Positions 44,506 to 53,205 are shown, numbered from the stretch's first letter. The stretch is 64,000 nucleotides of DNA from Microthrixaceae bacterium (GCA_020637215.1 JACJWI010000010.1:34938-98937), one strand, 5' to 3'. Made by a program: numbers and translations. The notes: generated from the sequence alone by a model not told the origin.

Positions 44506-44546
44506 CTTCGGTCGGTGCTCGCTGCGCTCCGCCGGCTGGCGCTGGT

Positions 44547-44981
44547 TCAGACGTCTGAGCCCGAGCGGAACCGCTCGAGCACCGTGCGGTCGGTGTCCCA
44601 GCTCAGCAGTCCGTCGACGTCGTCGAGCGGGACCCAGCGGCGTTCGTCGGTCTCGTGACCGGGCCGGAACCCGTCGTCGGAGTCGACCGTCATCGCCCAC
44701 CACCGCACCCGCTTGTCCTCGCCGCGCGGCGTCGGGTAGCGGATCTCGACCAGGCGGTCCCCCAGGGAGCAGCGCAGGCCGGTCTCCTCCCACACCTCGC
44801 GGAGCGCCGCGTCGCGGTGGCGTTCGCCGTCCTCGAGCTTGCCCTTGGGCAGGGACCAGTCGTCACGTGGCGCCGGGCGGTGCACGACGACGACCTCGAC
44901 CGCGCCGCGGCGGCGCCGCCACACCACCCCTCCGGCCGCCCGGACGACCGGCGCGTCCGGGGCCGGTCCGCTCCGGCTCAC
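44547..44981 (-). CDS. Nudix hydrolase (MutT/RppH-like)
   Basis: 144 residues from a GTG that overlaps the ppk stop by four bases. The Nudix box is complete: GKLEDGERHRDAALREVWEETG. Preceded by VVRAAGGVVWRRRRGAVEVVVVHRP and ending WVPLDDVDGLLSW. Substrate not determinable; in actinobacteria MutT1-type enzymes next to ppk hydrolyse nucleotide polyphosphates, but the usual C-terminal phosphatase domain is absent here. Coupling with ppk suggests a role in nucleotide or polyphosphate-linked metabolism. Confidence 0.88.
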   Translation of the reverse strand: MSRSGPAPDAPVVRAAGGVVWRRRRGAVEVVVVHRPAPRDDWSLPKGKLEDGERHRDAALREVWEETGLRCSLGDRLVEIRYPTPRGEDKRVRWWAMTVDSDDGFRPGHETDERRWVPLDDVDGLLSWDTDRTVLERFRSGSDV

Positions 44982-47047
44982 CGGCGTCCGACCGAGGCCC
45001 GCTTCTCGGCGAACTCCTGCTGCTCGAGGTGCGTCTCGACGGTGTTGACCCGCGGGACGTGGGTCCAGCGGTCGTCGACCTGCTCCCATGCCAGGGTGTC
45101 GTCGGCCAGCGCAACGGCCAGCACCTCGTCCATGCGGACCCGCAGCTCGGGCGAGCGCACCGGCACCACCGCCTCGACCCGGCGGTCCAGGTTGCGTGGC
45201 ATCAGGTCCGCGGAGCCGATGAAATGCAGCTCCTGGCCGGGGCCCCGACCGTTGGCGAAGCGGTAGATGCGCGAGTGCTCCAGGTAGCGCCCGACGATCG
45301 AGCGGACGGTGATGTTGTCCGACAGGCCGGCGACACCGGGGCGGATGCAGGAGATCCCCCGCACGATCAGCTCGACCCGCACGCCGTCCTGGGACGCCGC
45401 GTACAGCTCGTCGATCAGGTCCGCGTCGACCAGGCTGTTCATCTTCATGATGATGTGGCCGGTGCCGGGCGCCGCGGCCCGCTCGTTGCGGATGAAGCGG
45501 ACCAGCCCGTTGCGCAGGGTGTGCGGCGCCACCAGCAGCTTGGCGTAGTGGACGTCTCGGGCGTAGCCGGTCAGGTAGTTGAACAGCTGGGTGAGGTCCG
45601 CGCCCAGGTCGGGGTCCGCGGTGAGCAGGCCGACGTCCTCGTAGAGGCGGGCGGTCTTGGAGTTGTAGTTGCCGGTGCCGATGTGGCAGTAGCGGTTGAC
45701 GCTGGTGCCCTCGTCGCGGACGACCAGGCACGTCTTGGTGTGGGTCTTGAGTCCGACCAGGCCGTACACGACGTGCACGCCGGCCTGCTCCAGGCGGCGG
45801 GCCCACTCGATGTTGCGCTCCTCGTCGAAGCGGGCCTTGAGCTCGACCAGGGCGACGACCTGCTTGCCCATCTCGGCGGCCTTGATCAGCGCGGCGACGA
45901 TGGGGCTGTCGCCGGAGGTGCGGTACAGCGTGAGCTTGATCGCCAGCACCTTGGGGTCGCGCGCCGCCTGGCGGATGAACTCCTCGACCGAGGTGGAGAA
46001 GCTGTCGTACGGGTGGTGCACCATCACGTCGCCCTCGCGCATCACCGCGAACAGGTCCGGCGGCTCCTCGTCCTCATTGAGGGCCAGGCGGTGCTGGGTG
46101 ACCGGGACGAACTCGGGGTACTTCAGGTCGGGCCGGTCGGCGTCGGCCACCGCGAACAGGCCGCCCAGGTCGAGCGGGGCGGCGTGCGCGCTGACGTCGT
46201 CGTCGGTCAGCTCGAGTTCATCGCGGATCAGCTCGAGCGCCTCGGCGGAGATGTCGTCCTCGACCTGGAGGCGGACCGCCTTGCCGAACCGTCGGCGGCG
46301 CAGCTCCATCTCGATGGCGGCGAGGAGGTCGTCGGCCTCCTCCTCCTCGACGGTGAGATCCGCGTTGCGGGTGACGCGGAATGCGACGTGGTCGACCACG
46401 TCCATGCCCGGGAACAGCTCGTCGAGGTGGTGCGCGATGACCTGCTCGAGGGGGAGGAACCGCTCGCCGTCGGGCATGACGACGAACCGGGGCAGCAGCG
46501 ACGGCACCTTGACCCGGGCGAAGCGGCGCTGGTCGGTGGTCGGGTCCCGCACGATGACGCCCAGGTTGAGCGACAGGCTGGAGATGTAGGGGAAGGGGTG
46601 GCCGGGGTCGACCGCCAGCGGTGTCAGCACCGGGAAGATCCGGTTGCGGAACTCGACGGTGGCCCACTCGCGGTCGTCGTCGTCGAGCTCGTTCCAGGTC
46701 GAGAAGACGATGCCCTCCTCGGCCAGGTTGCGGCAGATCGGGCCCAGGAAGATCTCGTCCGCGTGGGCGACCAGCTCGGCGCTGCGGCGGTTGATCGCCT
46801 CGAGCTGCTCGGACGCGGACATCCCGTCGGGACTGCGGCGGGTGACGCCGGCCGCCACCCGGTCCTTGAGTCCGGCGACGCGGACCTGGAAGAACTCATC
46901 CAGGTTCTGGCTGAAGATCGCCAGGAACTTGAGCCGCTCGAGCAGCGGGGTGGCCGGGTCCTCGGCCAGGGCCAGGACCCGGGCGTTGAACTCCAGCCAG
47001 GACAGCTCCCGGTTGAGGTAGGGCGAGCGCTCGTCCGGGTCCGTCAT
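44978..47047 (-). CDS. ppk: Polyphosphate kinase 1
   Basis: 689 residues, normal length. NRELSWLEFNARVLALAEDPATPLLERLKFLAIFSQNLDEFFQVR is the N-terminal domain; the phosphorylated histidine is His436 in GLKTHTKTCLVV, the second catalytic His lies in the region around IGTGNYNSKTARLYED, and FIGSADLMPRNLDRRVE is near the end. It reversibly makes polyphosphate from ATP. It sits directly beyond the Pho operon, coupled to the Nudix gene, and is a natural companion of phosphate control. Confidence 0.97.
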   Translation of the reverse strand: MTDPDERSPYLNRELSWLEFNARVLALAEDPATPLLERLKFLAIFSQNLDEFFQVRVAGLKDRVAAGVTRRSPDGMSASEQLEAINRRSAELVAHADEIFLGPICRNLAEEGIVFSTWNELDDDDREWATVEFRNRIFPVLTPLAVDPGHPFPYISSLSLNLGVIVRDPTTDQRRFARVKVPSLLPRFVVMPDGERFLPLEQVIAHHLDELFPGMDVVDHVAFRVTRNADLTVEEEEADDLLAAIEMELRRRRFGKAVRLQVEDDISAEALELIRDELELTDDDVSAHAAPLDLGGLFAVADADRPDLKYPEFVPVTQHRLALNEDEEPPDLFAVMREGDVMVHHPYDSFSTSVEEFIRQAARDPKVLAIKLTLYRTSGDSPIVAALIKAAEMGKQVVALVELKARFDEERNIEWARRLEQAGVHVVYGLVGLKTHTKTCLVVRDEGTSVNRYCHIGTGNYNSKTARLYEDVGLLTADPDLGADLTQLFNYLTGYARDVHYAKLLVAPHTLRNGLVRFIRNERAAAPGTGHIIMKMNSLVDADLIDELYAASQDGVRVELIVRGISCIRPGVAGLSDNITVRSIVGRYLEHSRIYRFANGRGPGQELHFIGSADLMPRNLDRRVEAVVPVRSPELRVRMDEVLAVALADDTLAWEQVDDRWTHVPRVNTVETHLEQQEFAEKRASVGRR

Positions 47048-47095
47048 GGGCTCAGGCTACCGGCCCGGATCGGGCCGGGAGCGCCCGAACCGGGC

Positions 47096-47371
47096 TCAGC
47101 GCTCGTCGTCGCCGAGGTCCCAGAACAGCTCGATCAGCTCGCGTTCGGCGTCGCGCTCGACGCGCTCGCGGTTGCGCTTGAACTGCGGGTCGTGCGGGGG
47201 CAGCAGCATCAGCCGGGCGTTGACCCGGGCCCGGAAGTCGTCGATCAGCTGGGTGTCGCCGTGGTCGCCGCGGATCTCCCAGTGGGGTGCGACCGGGCCG
47301 AGGTAGACGATGGTGACCGCCGCCACCCACTCGATGGGCTCGTCGGACTCGGAGGCGTAGGTGTCGGACAT
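47096..47371 (-). CDS. Small conserved hypothetical protein
   Basis: 91 residues from the ATG at 47371; the longer frame to 47425 is less likely. PIEWVAAVTIVYLGPVAPHWEIRGDHGDTQLIDDFRARVNARLML is compact, with no signal or membrane segment. Many acidic and Arg residues. Its stop is 48 bases before the ppk start, so it is the first gene of a ppk-Nudix operon. I do not recognise the family. Confidence 0.65.
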   Translation of the reverse strand: MSDTYASESDEPIEWVAAVTIVYLGPVAPHWEIRGDHGDTQLIDDFRARVNARLMLLPPHDPQFKRNRERVERDAERELIELFWDLGDDER

Positions 47372-47466
47372 GGGGGGCGAGCCTACCGGCTGCCCGCCTG
47401 AACGCTCTATCAGCGCCGCGGGCAACTCAGGAACAAATCCGGGCCCCCGGGCGTCAGACTCTCCGT

Positions 47467-47724
47467 ATGGATCAGGAACTGGACACCGAGTGGATGGCTC
47501 ACGGCAACTGCGCCGATCAGCCCCCGAGCCTGTTCTTCCCCTCCGACGGCGTCGGGGTCGAGGTCGCCAAGCGCATCTGCGCGGACTGCCCCATGAGGGT
47601 CCGGTGCCTGGACTACGCGCTCGACAACCGCATCGACCACGGCGTGTGGGGCGGCACCAGCGAGCGTGAGCGGCGCCGCATCCTCAAGGCCCGCCAGGTC
47701 CGTCAGCCCGCCGGCGTCGGCTGA
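47467..47724 (+). CDS. whiB: WhiB family transcriptional regulator
   Basis: 85 residues with the four cluster cysteines Cys15, Cys38, Cys41 and Cys47 (spacing C-x22-C-x2-C-x5-C), the GVWGG turn and a basic end TSERERRRILKARQ. WhiB proteins carry a [4Fe-4S] cluster and bind the major sigma factor to control promoters. An imperfect CAGACT hexamer six bases upstream would make it leaderless. It is divergent from the small hypothetical protein across about 95 bases. Confidence 0.93.
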   Translation: MDQELDTEWMAHGNCADQPPSLFFPSDGVGVEVAKRICADCPMRVRCLDYALDNRIDHGVWGGTSERERRRILKARQVRQPAGVG

Positions 47725-47832
47725 GGTCCTGCGACGACACGACCTCGACCCGCTCCCGCGCCGGAACCCACGGCGCGCCGAAGAACCCCCCACCCCCGAC
47801 ACGGCCGCCCTCCGGGGCGGCCGTCGCCGCGG

Positions 47833-48027
47833 TCAGGCCGACTTCTTGTCCGACGCCTTGGGATCGGTCGGAGCGTCGTCGTCATCGTCCGCGCTGGCCT
47901 CGGCCAGGCCCTTCTTGAACTCCTTCTGGGCCGAGCCCAGGTTGCGGGCCAGCTTGGGGAGCTGGGACCCGCCGAAGATGACGAGGGCGATGATCACGAC
48001 GATCAGCCATTCGTTGCCACTGAACAT
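47833..48027 (-). CDS. tatA: Sec-independent translocase subunit TatA/E
   Basis: 64 residues: MFSGNEWLIVVIIALVIFGGSQLPKLARNLGSAQKEFKKGL, i.e. a single membrane helix, an FGGSQLPKLARNLG amphipathic helix and a charged tail, all typical of TatA. The chosen ATG at 48027 is six bases from a TATGGT -10. It would form the pore of twin-arginine export. The divergent gene starts 24 bases away and their -10 boxes overlap. Confidence 0.93.
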   Translation of the reverse strand: MFSGNEWLIVVIIALVIFGGSQLPKLARNLGSAQKEFKKGLAEASADDDDDAPTDPKASDKKSA

Positions 48028-48033
48028 GGACTC

Positions 48034-48043
48034 ACCATACCGT
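48034..48043. promoter_or_regulatory. Overlapping divergent -10 boxes for tatA and the 5-formyl-THF cyclo-ligase gene
   Basis: Reverse-strand TATGGT (48034-48039) stands six bases before the tatA ATG; forward TACCGT (48038-48043) stands eight bases before the GTG at 48052. The two share two base pairs, so only one polymerase at a time could open there. Both genes would be leaderless. Confidence 0.5.
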
Positions 48044-48051
48044 TCGGGCCC

Positions 48052-48732
48052 GTGACGTCCTCGTCGGAGCCGAGAGCAGCGGTGCCCTCGCCCGATGACG
48101 CCACCCGCCCCGCCGACCCCGTCGACCCGGTCGCCCGGGCCCGGTCCCACGGCCGGACCGCCCGTGCCGCGCTCGATCCCCGGGACCGGGAGGCGGCGAC
48201 CCGATCGGTGGTGACCCGCCTGTCGGAGCTGGCAGAGCTGGGCGGTCGCGAGTCGGCTTCCGTGCCGGGGCGGGTGGCGATCAGCGTGGCGGTGCGCGAC
48301 GAGCTCGACGTCACCGGCGTCGCCGCCGTCGTGCGCGACCGAGGGGGTGAGGTCTGGTTGCCCGTCGTGGTGGGCGACTCGCTCGTGTTCCGCGAGTGGC
48401 GCGACGGCGACCGGCTGGTCCCGGGCCGGTTCGGGATCCCGGAGCCGCCCGACGACGGCCGCGACACGCTCGACGCGACGGGGTTGGACGTCGTGGTGAT
48501 CCCGTGCGTCGCGGTCGACGAGCGCGGCACGCGGGTGGGCAGCGGGTTCGGGTACTACGACCGGGCGCTGGCCGACGGCTCTGACGCCGGACCGACTCGC
48601 CCGCGGCGACCGGTCGTGGTCGCCGCGGCGTTCGAGGTCCAGGTGGTCGGCGAGCTACCGATGCGGGCGTGGGACGTGCCGGCGGACGTCGTCGTGACCG
48701 AGCGACGGACGATCCTCACCCGCCGACGCTGA
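48052..48732 (+). CDS. 5-formyltetrahydrofolate cyclo-ligase
   Basis: 226 residues from a GTG. The family's C-terminal motif GTRVGSGFGYYDRAL (Gly-rich ATP site) and the earlier LVPGRFGIPEPP and VIPCVAVDE are clear; an Arg-rich first helix ARARSHGRTARAALDPRDRE matches the usual N-terminus. It is an ATP-dependent enzyme of folate metabolism that makes 5,10-methenyl-THF from 5-formyl-THF. A 40-residue Ser/Pro/Asp N-tail is extra. Confidence 0.93.
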   Translation: MTSSSEPRAAVPSPDDATRPADPVDPVARARSHGRTARAALDPRDREAATRSVVTRLSELAELGGRESASVPGRVAISVAVRDELDVTGVAAVVRDRGGEVWLPVVVGDSLVFREWRDGDRLVPGRFGIPEPPDDGRDTLDATGLDVVVIPCVAVDERGTRVGSGFGYYDRALADGSDAGPTRPRRPVVVAAAFEVQVVGELPMRAWDVPADVVVTERRTILTRRR

Positions 48733-48738
48733 GCCCGC

Positions 48739-49053
48739 TCAGGCGGTGCGTGACTGCTGGGCGGCTCGGGCCAGCGCCCGCTGGCGACGGATGCGGCGAC
48801 GCTCCCGCTCGCTCAGTCCACCCCAGATGCCGAACTTCTCACCGTTGGCGAGCGCGTACTCGAGGCAGTCCTCGCGCACCACGCACCCCTGGCAGACCTG
48901 CTTGGCCTCCTTGGTGGACGCCCCCCGTTCCGGGAAGAACAGGTCCGGGTCCACGCCCAGGCAGTTGGCGAACGCCTGCCAGCTCTCGGCGGCGACCTCG
49001 TCAACGCCCTCGGCGGCGGACTGGTTCGGTTGGGCGTCGGTTGCGTCGCTCAT
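48739..49053 (-). CDS. whiB: WhiB2/WhmD-like transcriptional regulator
   Basis: 104 residues; cluster cysteines Cys31, Cys54, Cys57, Cys63, GIWGG turn and the basic tail SERERRRIRRQRALARAAQ. The N-terminal 25 residues are acidic. The extended N-terminus, KFGIWGG and AEGV... composition resemble WhiB2, the essential septation-linked branch, but this is a comparison by eye. It converges with the cyclo-ligase gene (6 bases between the stops) and is preceded by a long leader. Confidence 0.9.
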   Translation of the reverse strand: MSDATDAQPNQSAAEGVDEVAAESWQAFANCLGVDPDLFFPERGASTKEAKQVCQGCVVREDCLEYALANGEKFGIWGGLSERERRRIRRQRALARAAQQSRTA

Positions 49054-49431
49054 GGGTTCCCCTCCGGTCCGCTCCCCCCGGTCGGGGCGAGCGATCCCTG
49101 CGGTCGTGTCCAGCCCGGCCGCACCTCGCTGTGGGGCCGGATGGTTCGTTCGTGTCGTTCGGTCGGTGTGTCGGTTCTGTCAGGTGATCTCGGTGCCCCC
49201 CTCGGACAGGTCGGAACCGGATCGGCGTCGACCGCCCCGTGCTCTGACCGTCCTGTGTAATTACACCGATGTAGTTGAACATAGTGACGGTCCCCGCCCG
49301 ATTTCGCAAGCGGAACTTGGGGTTTCACCCGCCCCGGGGGCCGGAACGGCATCTGCGCGACCGCCCGTGGGATCCGCATCGTGGTCGACGTTGCTCCCGC
49401 GGGGTGCCGACCAGATGCCGGTCGCCGGCGC
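49054..49431 (-). promoter_or_regulatory. Long upstream region of whiB2 with a GTGTAATTACAC palindrome
   Basis: A 378-base gap that holds no convincing gene. At 49255-49266 there is a perfect 12-base palindrome GTGTAATTACAC in an otherwise GC-rich stretch, with adjacent AT-rich TATGTT and TACATC hexamers on the reverse strand that could be -10 elements. It would make a leader of about 200 bases for whiB2. Long leaders are common for whiB genes; nothing else stands out. Confidence 0.4.
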
Positions 49432-51435
49432 TCAGCGACGGGCGCGCAGCAGCTCGCGCTTCTGCTCGATGAAGTCGACCAGGACGTAGTCGCCCAGGTT
49501 CTCCGGGGTCGTGTAGAACGCCCGCCCCCGGTTCATCTCGGTCAGCTTGGCCACGAAGTGCTGGAGGCTGCGGTCCGGGTCGAGCATGAAGGTGTTGATC
49601 CGGATGCGCTCGCGGGTGCAGCGGGCCACCTCGAGCAGGGTGGCGTCGACCGTCGCCCGGATCGGCGGGTAGTGGAACTCGGGTTCGCCGTAGCCGTTGA
49701 TGTGGGCGGTCGGCTCGCCGTCGGTGATCATGATGATCTGCTTGGTGCCGCTCTGGCGGGCGAGCAGCTGGCGGGCGAGCTGGAACCCGTGCTGCATGTT
49801 GGTGCCGTAGACGAAGTCCCAGCTGACCTCGGGGAGCTGCTCGGCGGTCAGGATCCGGGCCACCTCCGAGAAGCCGACGATGCCCAGGTAGTCCCGCGGG
49901 TACTGCATCGAGATCAACGAGTGCAGCGCCATCGCCACCTTCTTGGCGGGCAGGAAGTTGTCGCGCATGGGCATGGACAGCGACAGGTCGAGCATCAGCA
50001 CGGTGGCCGAGCGCACCAGCGTCTCGGTCTCCTCGATCTCGAAGTCCTCGGGCCGCAACCGCACCGGGGCGGACTCGCCGCGGACGATCGCGTTTCGGAT
50101 CGTCTTCTCGATGTGGAGGTTGAACGGGTCGCCCCACTCGTAGGGCTTGGTCTGGAAGTTCCGCTCGTGGCCGGCGCCGTGGCGCTCCATCTCGTGGCGG
50201 CCGAGCAGGTCTCGGTCGAGCTTGCGGAACAGCTGGGCCAGGGCGTTCTGCCCCAGGCGTCGCATGCCCTTGGGGGTGAGCTCCAGGCGACCCTCGCGCT
50301 GTTCGACCAGGCCCGCGTCGGTGAGCATCCTGGTGATCTCGCTCATCCGCTCCAGGCTGTCGGCGGCGTTGTCGCCGAGCAGCTGGCGGACGCGGTCCAG
50401 GTCGATGTCGCGCAGCGCTCCGGGGTCGGTCCCGCCGCGCATCATCTGCTCGAGCTGGTCGAGGTCGCCGAGCTGGCCGAGCACCGAGCTGGCCTGGGCC
50501 ATGTCGAGCGGGTCGTCGCCGCGGAAGCGGTAGCTGGCGTCCCAGTCCATGTCGGGGAACGCGTCGCGCAGGTTCTGGCCGAGCTGGTCCATCTGCCAGC
50601 GCAGGTCCATGTCCTCGAGCAGCTGGTCCGACAGCTCCTGGAGCTGGGCGCGTTGCTCGGGGGTCATCGAGTTCATCAGCGCGGCCATGGCCTGCATGCG
50701 CGCCGCCATGATCGCCAGCAGCTCGTCGAGGTTCTCGGGGCCCTCGGGGAAGAAGTCGCCGAAGCGCTCCATGAACCCGTCGAAGTCGGGCTCCTCGCCG
50801 CGGGCGCGGGTCTCGAGCATCTGGTTGAGCTCGGCCAGCATGTCCTTGAGGCGCGACATGTCCTGGGGGCTCATGTTCTGCATGGCGCCCGACATCTGGT
50901 CGACCGCCTGCTGGACCAGCTGCTCGCGCAGACGGTCCTTGAGCGCTTCGAAGCGCTGTGCGGCCTCCGCCGACGCGAAGTCGTAGTCGTCGAGGCCCCT
51001 GACCTTGCCGGCCAGGTCCGGCGGCAGCATGTCGAGCTCGAGGTTGCGCCCGGCGGCGGACTCCTCGGTCAGCTCGGTGCGGCGGGCGTCGCCGGAGTCG
51101 CGGGCGGCCTGGACGTCACGCTCGAGCTGCTCGCGCTCCTGGGCGACGACCTCGTTGAGCTCGCCGGCGATGTCGTCGTAGACGCCGCCGAGGTCGAAGC
51201 GGTCGAGCAGGTCCTGGCGCTGTTCGCGCAGCTGCTCGAGCATCTCGCGCAGGCCCTGCATCCGTTCGCCGTTGCGGTCCTCGAAGCCCTGCTGCATCAT
51301 CCGCCGCAGCGCCGAGTTGAGGTCGCCGTGGTAGAGCAGGTCGTCGGTGAGCTGCTCCATGACGTCGAGGGCGTCGAGCTCGAAGCCGGTCTGGGTGCCG
51401 TCCCAGGGCGAGTAGCGGAAGCGGGGACGGGCCAT
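49432..51435 (-). CDS. VWA-domain protein (MoxR-partner type)
   Basis: 667 residues. The N-terminal 400 residues are rich in Glu/Gln/Met with long helices (MLEQLREQRQDLLDRFDL; LAELNQMLETRARG), and the C-terminal von Willebrand A domain has a MIDAS motif DLSLS starting at Asp483 and TDGEPTAH as the third metal-binding stretch. No signal or membrane segment. A protein of this build plus a MoxR ATPase resembles the D and I subunits of Mg-chelatase or other AAA/VWA chaperone pairs that insert metal or assemble protein complexes. It lies 115 bases downstream of that ATPase. Confidence 0.85.
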   Translation of the reverse strand: MARPRFRYSPWDGTQTGFELDALDVMEQLTDDLLYHGDLNSALRRMMQQGFEDRNGERMQGLREMLEQLREQRQDLLDRFDLGGVYDDIAGELNEVVAQEREQLERDVQAARDSGDARRTELTEESAAGRNLELDMLPPDLAGKVRGLDDYDFASAEAAQRFEALKDRLREQLVQQAVDQMSGAMQNMSPQDMSRLKDMLAELNQMLETRARGEEPDFDGFMERFGDFFPEGPENLDELLAIMAARMQAMAALMNSMTPEQRAQLQELSDQLLEDMDLRWQMDQLGQNLRDAFPDMDWDASYRFRGDDPLDMAQASSVLGQLGDLDQLEQMMRGGTDPGALRDIDLDRVRQLLGDNAADSLERMSEITRMLTDAGLVEQREGRLELTPKGMRRLGQNALAQLFRKLDRDLLGRHEMERHGAGHERNFQTKPYEWGDPFNLHIEKTIRNAIVRGESAPVRLRPEDFEIEETETLVRSATVLMLDLSLSMPMRDNFLPAKKVAMALHSLISMQYPRDYLGIVGFSEVARILTAEQLPEVSWDFVYGTNMQHGFQLARQLLARQSGTKQIIMITDGEPTAHINGYGEPEFHYPPIRATVDATLLEVARCTRERIRINTFMLDPDRSLQHFVAKLTEMNRGRAFYTTPENLGDYVLVDFIEQKRELLRARR

Positions 51436-51480
51436 GCCCGGAGGCTACTGCGCACCCCCGCTCTGTTCCCTTGCCCCCAT

Positions 51481-51536
51481 CCCGTTCTGTTCGTTGGATC
51501 ACAACGCGAGCGTTGTGATCCAACGAACAGAACGGG
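51481..51536. repeat. Palindrome with 27-bp arms, sequence distinct from type A but with shared ends
   Basis: Perfect arms 51481-51507 and 51510-51536, starting CCCGTTCTGTTCGTTGGATC, centre GA. The outer ten bases CCCGTTCTGT are the same as in type A, the rest is different. Between the codirectional MoxR and VWA genes. Confidence 0.9.
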
Positions 51537-51550
51537 GGGACGGGGGGTGG

Positions 51551-52984
51551 TCAGGCGCGGGCGCGGTACTGGGAGCGTCCGCCGACGGCGTCCTTGTTGA
51601 GGCGCTTCGACAGGTGCAGGCCCTCGAGCACCAGCTCGACCGCCGAGGCGATCACCCCGGCGCTGGCCTGCTCGCCGACCAGCTGGTCGACCGGCGCGCC
51701 CAGAGCCGGGATCTCGGTCAACAGGGTCACGTAGTCCGCCGCGGCGACGTCCTCGCCGGTCTCGACCGGGTCGCGGCCCTCGAACGCCTCGATGACCCGG
51801 ACCAGCGACTCGGCCCGGACCCGCTCCCGGAACACGGTCAGCACCGCGGAGCGGATCAGGTGGTCGAGCACCTGCTCGTCGCGGCCCTCCTCGAGTGTCT
51901 CGATCTCGATCTTGCCCGCGGTCGATGCCGGCAGCGCCTCGAGGTCGCACACCCGGGGCACGACCTCGTCCTCACCGGCGGCCAGGGCGCGGCGCGCCGC
52001 GTTGGCGACCATCGTCTCCTGGTTCGACACCGACAGGCGCACCGACACACCGGAGCGCTGGGAGATGTGCGGGCTCTGGCGGGCGAGCTGGCTGATGGTG
52101 GCGATGATGTCGCTCATGTGCTCGGGCACCCGGACCGTCACCCCGTCGACCGAGAACGGTTCGGCTTCCTGGTCGATGATCGCCACCTCGGTCTCGACGT
52201 CGAGGGGGTAGTGGGTGCGGACCTGCGAGCCGAAGCGGTCCTTGAGCGGGGTGATCAGCCGGCCCCGGTTGGTGTAGTCCTCGGGGTTGGCCGACGCGAC
52301 CAACAGCAGGTCGAGCGGCAGTTGGATCTTGTAACCCCGGATCTGGATGTCGCGCTCCTCGAGCACGTTGAGCAGACCGACCTGGATGCGCTCGGCCAGG
52401 TCCGGCAGCTCGTTGATGGCGAAGATGCCGCGGTTGGTGCGCGGCACGAGCCCGTAGTGCAGGGTGAGCTCGTCGGACAGGTAGCGGCCCTCGGCCACGC
52501 GGATGGGGTCGACCTCGCCGATGAGGTCCGCGATGGCGGTGTCGGGGGTGGCGAGCTTCTCGCCGAAGCGGGCCGAGCGGTGCACCCAGGCGATCGGAGT
52601 CTCCTCCCCCATCTCGGCGACCAGCGCCCGGGCGTGGGCCGACACAGGGGCGTACGGGTCGTCGTTGATCTCGGAGCCCTCGACGACGGGCATCCACTCG
52701 TCGAGCAGGTCGACCAGCGATCGGATCATGCGGGTCTTGGCCTGGCCCCGCTCGCCCAGGAAGATCACGTCGTGGCCGGCCAGCAGGGCGTTCTCGAGCT
52801 GGGGGAAGACGGTGTCCTCGTAGCCGAGCACGTGGGGGAACAGCGGGATCCCGGCCCGGATGCGCGCCGCGGCGTTGGCCCGGATCTCGTGCTTGACCGG
52901 GACCGACCTCCACCCCGACGCCCGCAGCTCGGCCAGGGTGCTGGGCAGGTCGGACGGGGTGCGGACGTCGGTCGGTTCGGCCAT
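51551..52984 (-). CDS. MoxR/Mg-chelatase-I-like AAA ATPase
   Basis: 477 residues from ATG 52984 (not the longer frame to 53131). Walker A is LGERGQAKT with Lys83, Walker B is GIFAINEL, sensor-like SANPEDYTNRGRLITPLKDRFGSQV follows, with lid-type helices beyond residue 300. It has the position and motif spacing of the Mg-chelatase I/MoxR branch. With the VWA protein downstream it should act as a two-part chaperone, target unknown. The C-terminal 100 residues resemble no known extra domain. Confidence 0.85.
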   Translation of the reverse strand: MAEPTDVRTPSDLPSTLAELRASGWRSVPVKHEIRANAAARIRAGIPLFPHVLGYEDTVFPQLENALLAGHDVIFLGERGQAKTRMIRSLVDLLDEWMPVVEGSEINDDPYAPVSAHARALVAEMGEETPIAWVHRSARFGEKLATPDTAIADLIGEVDPIRVAEGRYLSDELTLHYGLVPRTNRGIFAINELPDLAERIQVGLLNVLEERDIQIRGYKIQLPLDLLLVASANPEDYTNRGRLITPLKDRFGSQVRTHYPLDVETEVAIIDQEAEPFSVDGVTVRVPEHMSDIIATISQLARQSPHISQRSGVSVRLSVSNQETMVANAARRALAAGEDEVVPRVCDLEALPASTAGKIEIETLEEGRDEQVLDHLIRSAVLTVFRERVRAESLVRVIEAFEGRDPVETGEDVAAADYVTLLTEIPALGAPVDQLVGEQASAGVIASAVELVLEGLHLSKRLNKDAVGGRSQYRARA

Positions 52985-53205
52985 GGGCCGGAGGCTACTT
53001 CGGGGTCCCTGCCGTCGTTCCGCCGCCTCCCGCACCACCGAACCGTGCCCCGCGAGGTGGATGCGCCATCGTCGGGACCCATCCCCATCGGGAGTCGTCC
53101 CCATTGTTGCTCTGCCCGCTGGACCTGACACTGCCTACGACCCAAGTGGGTCGATCTCATCGGACGCACCGCAACGTGCGTCCTCGACACAGGAGGTTCA
53201 CCACC

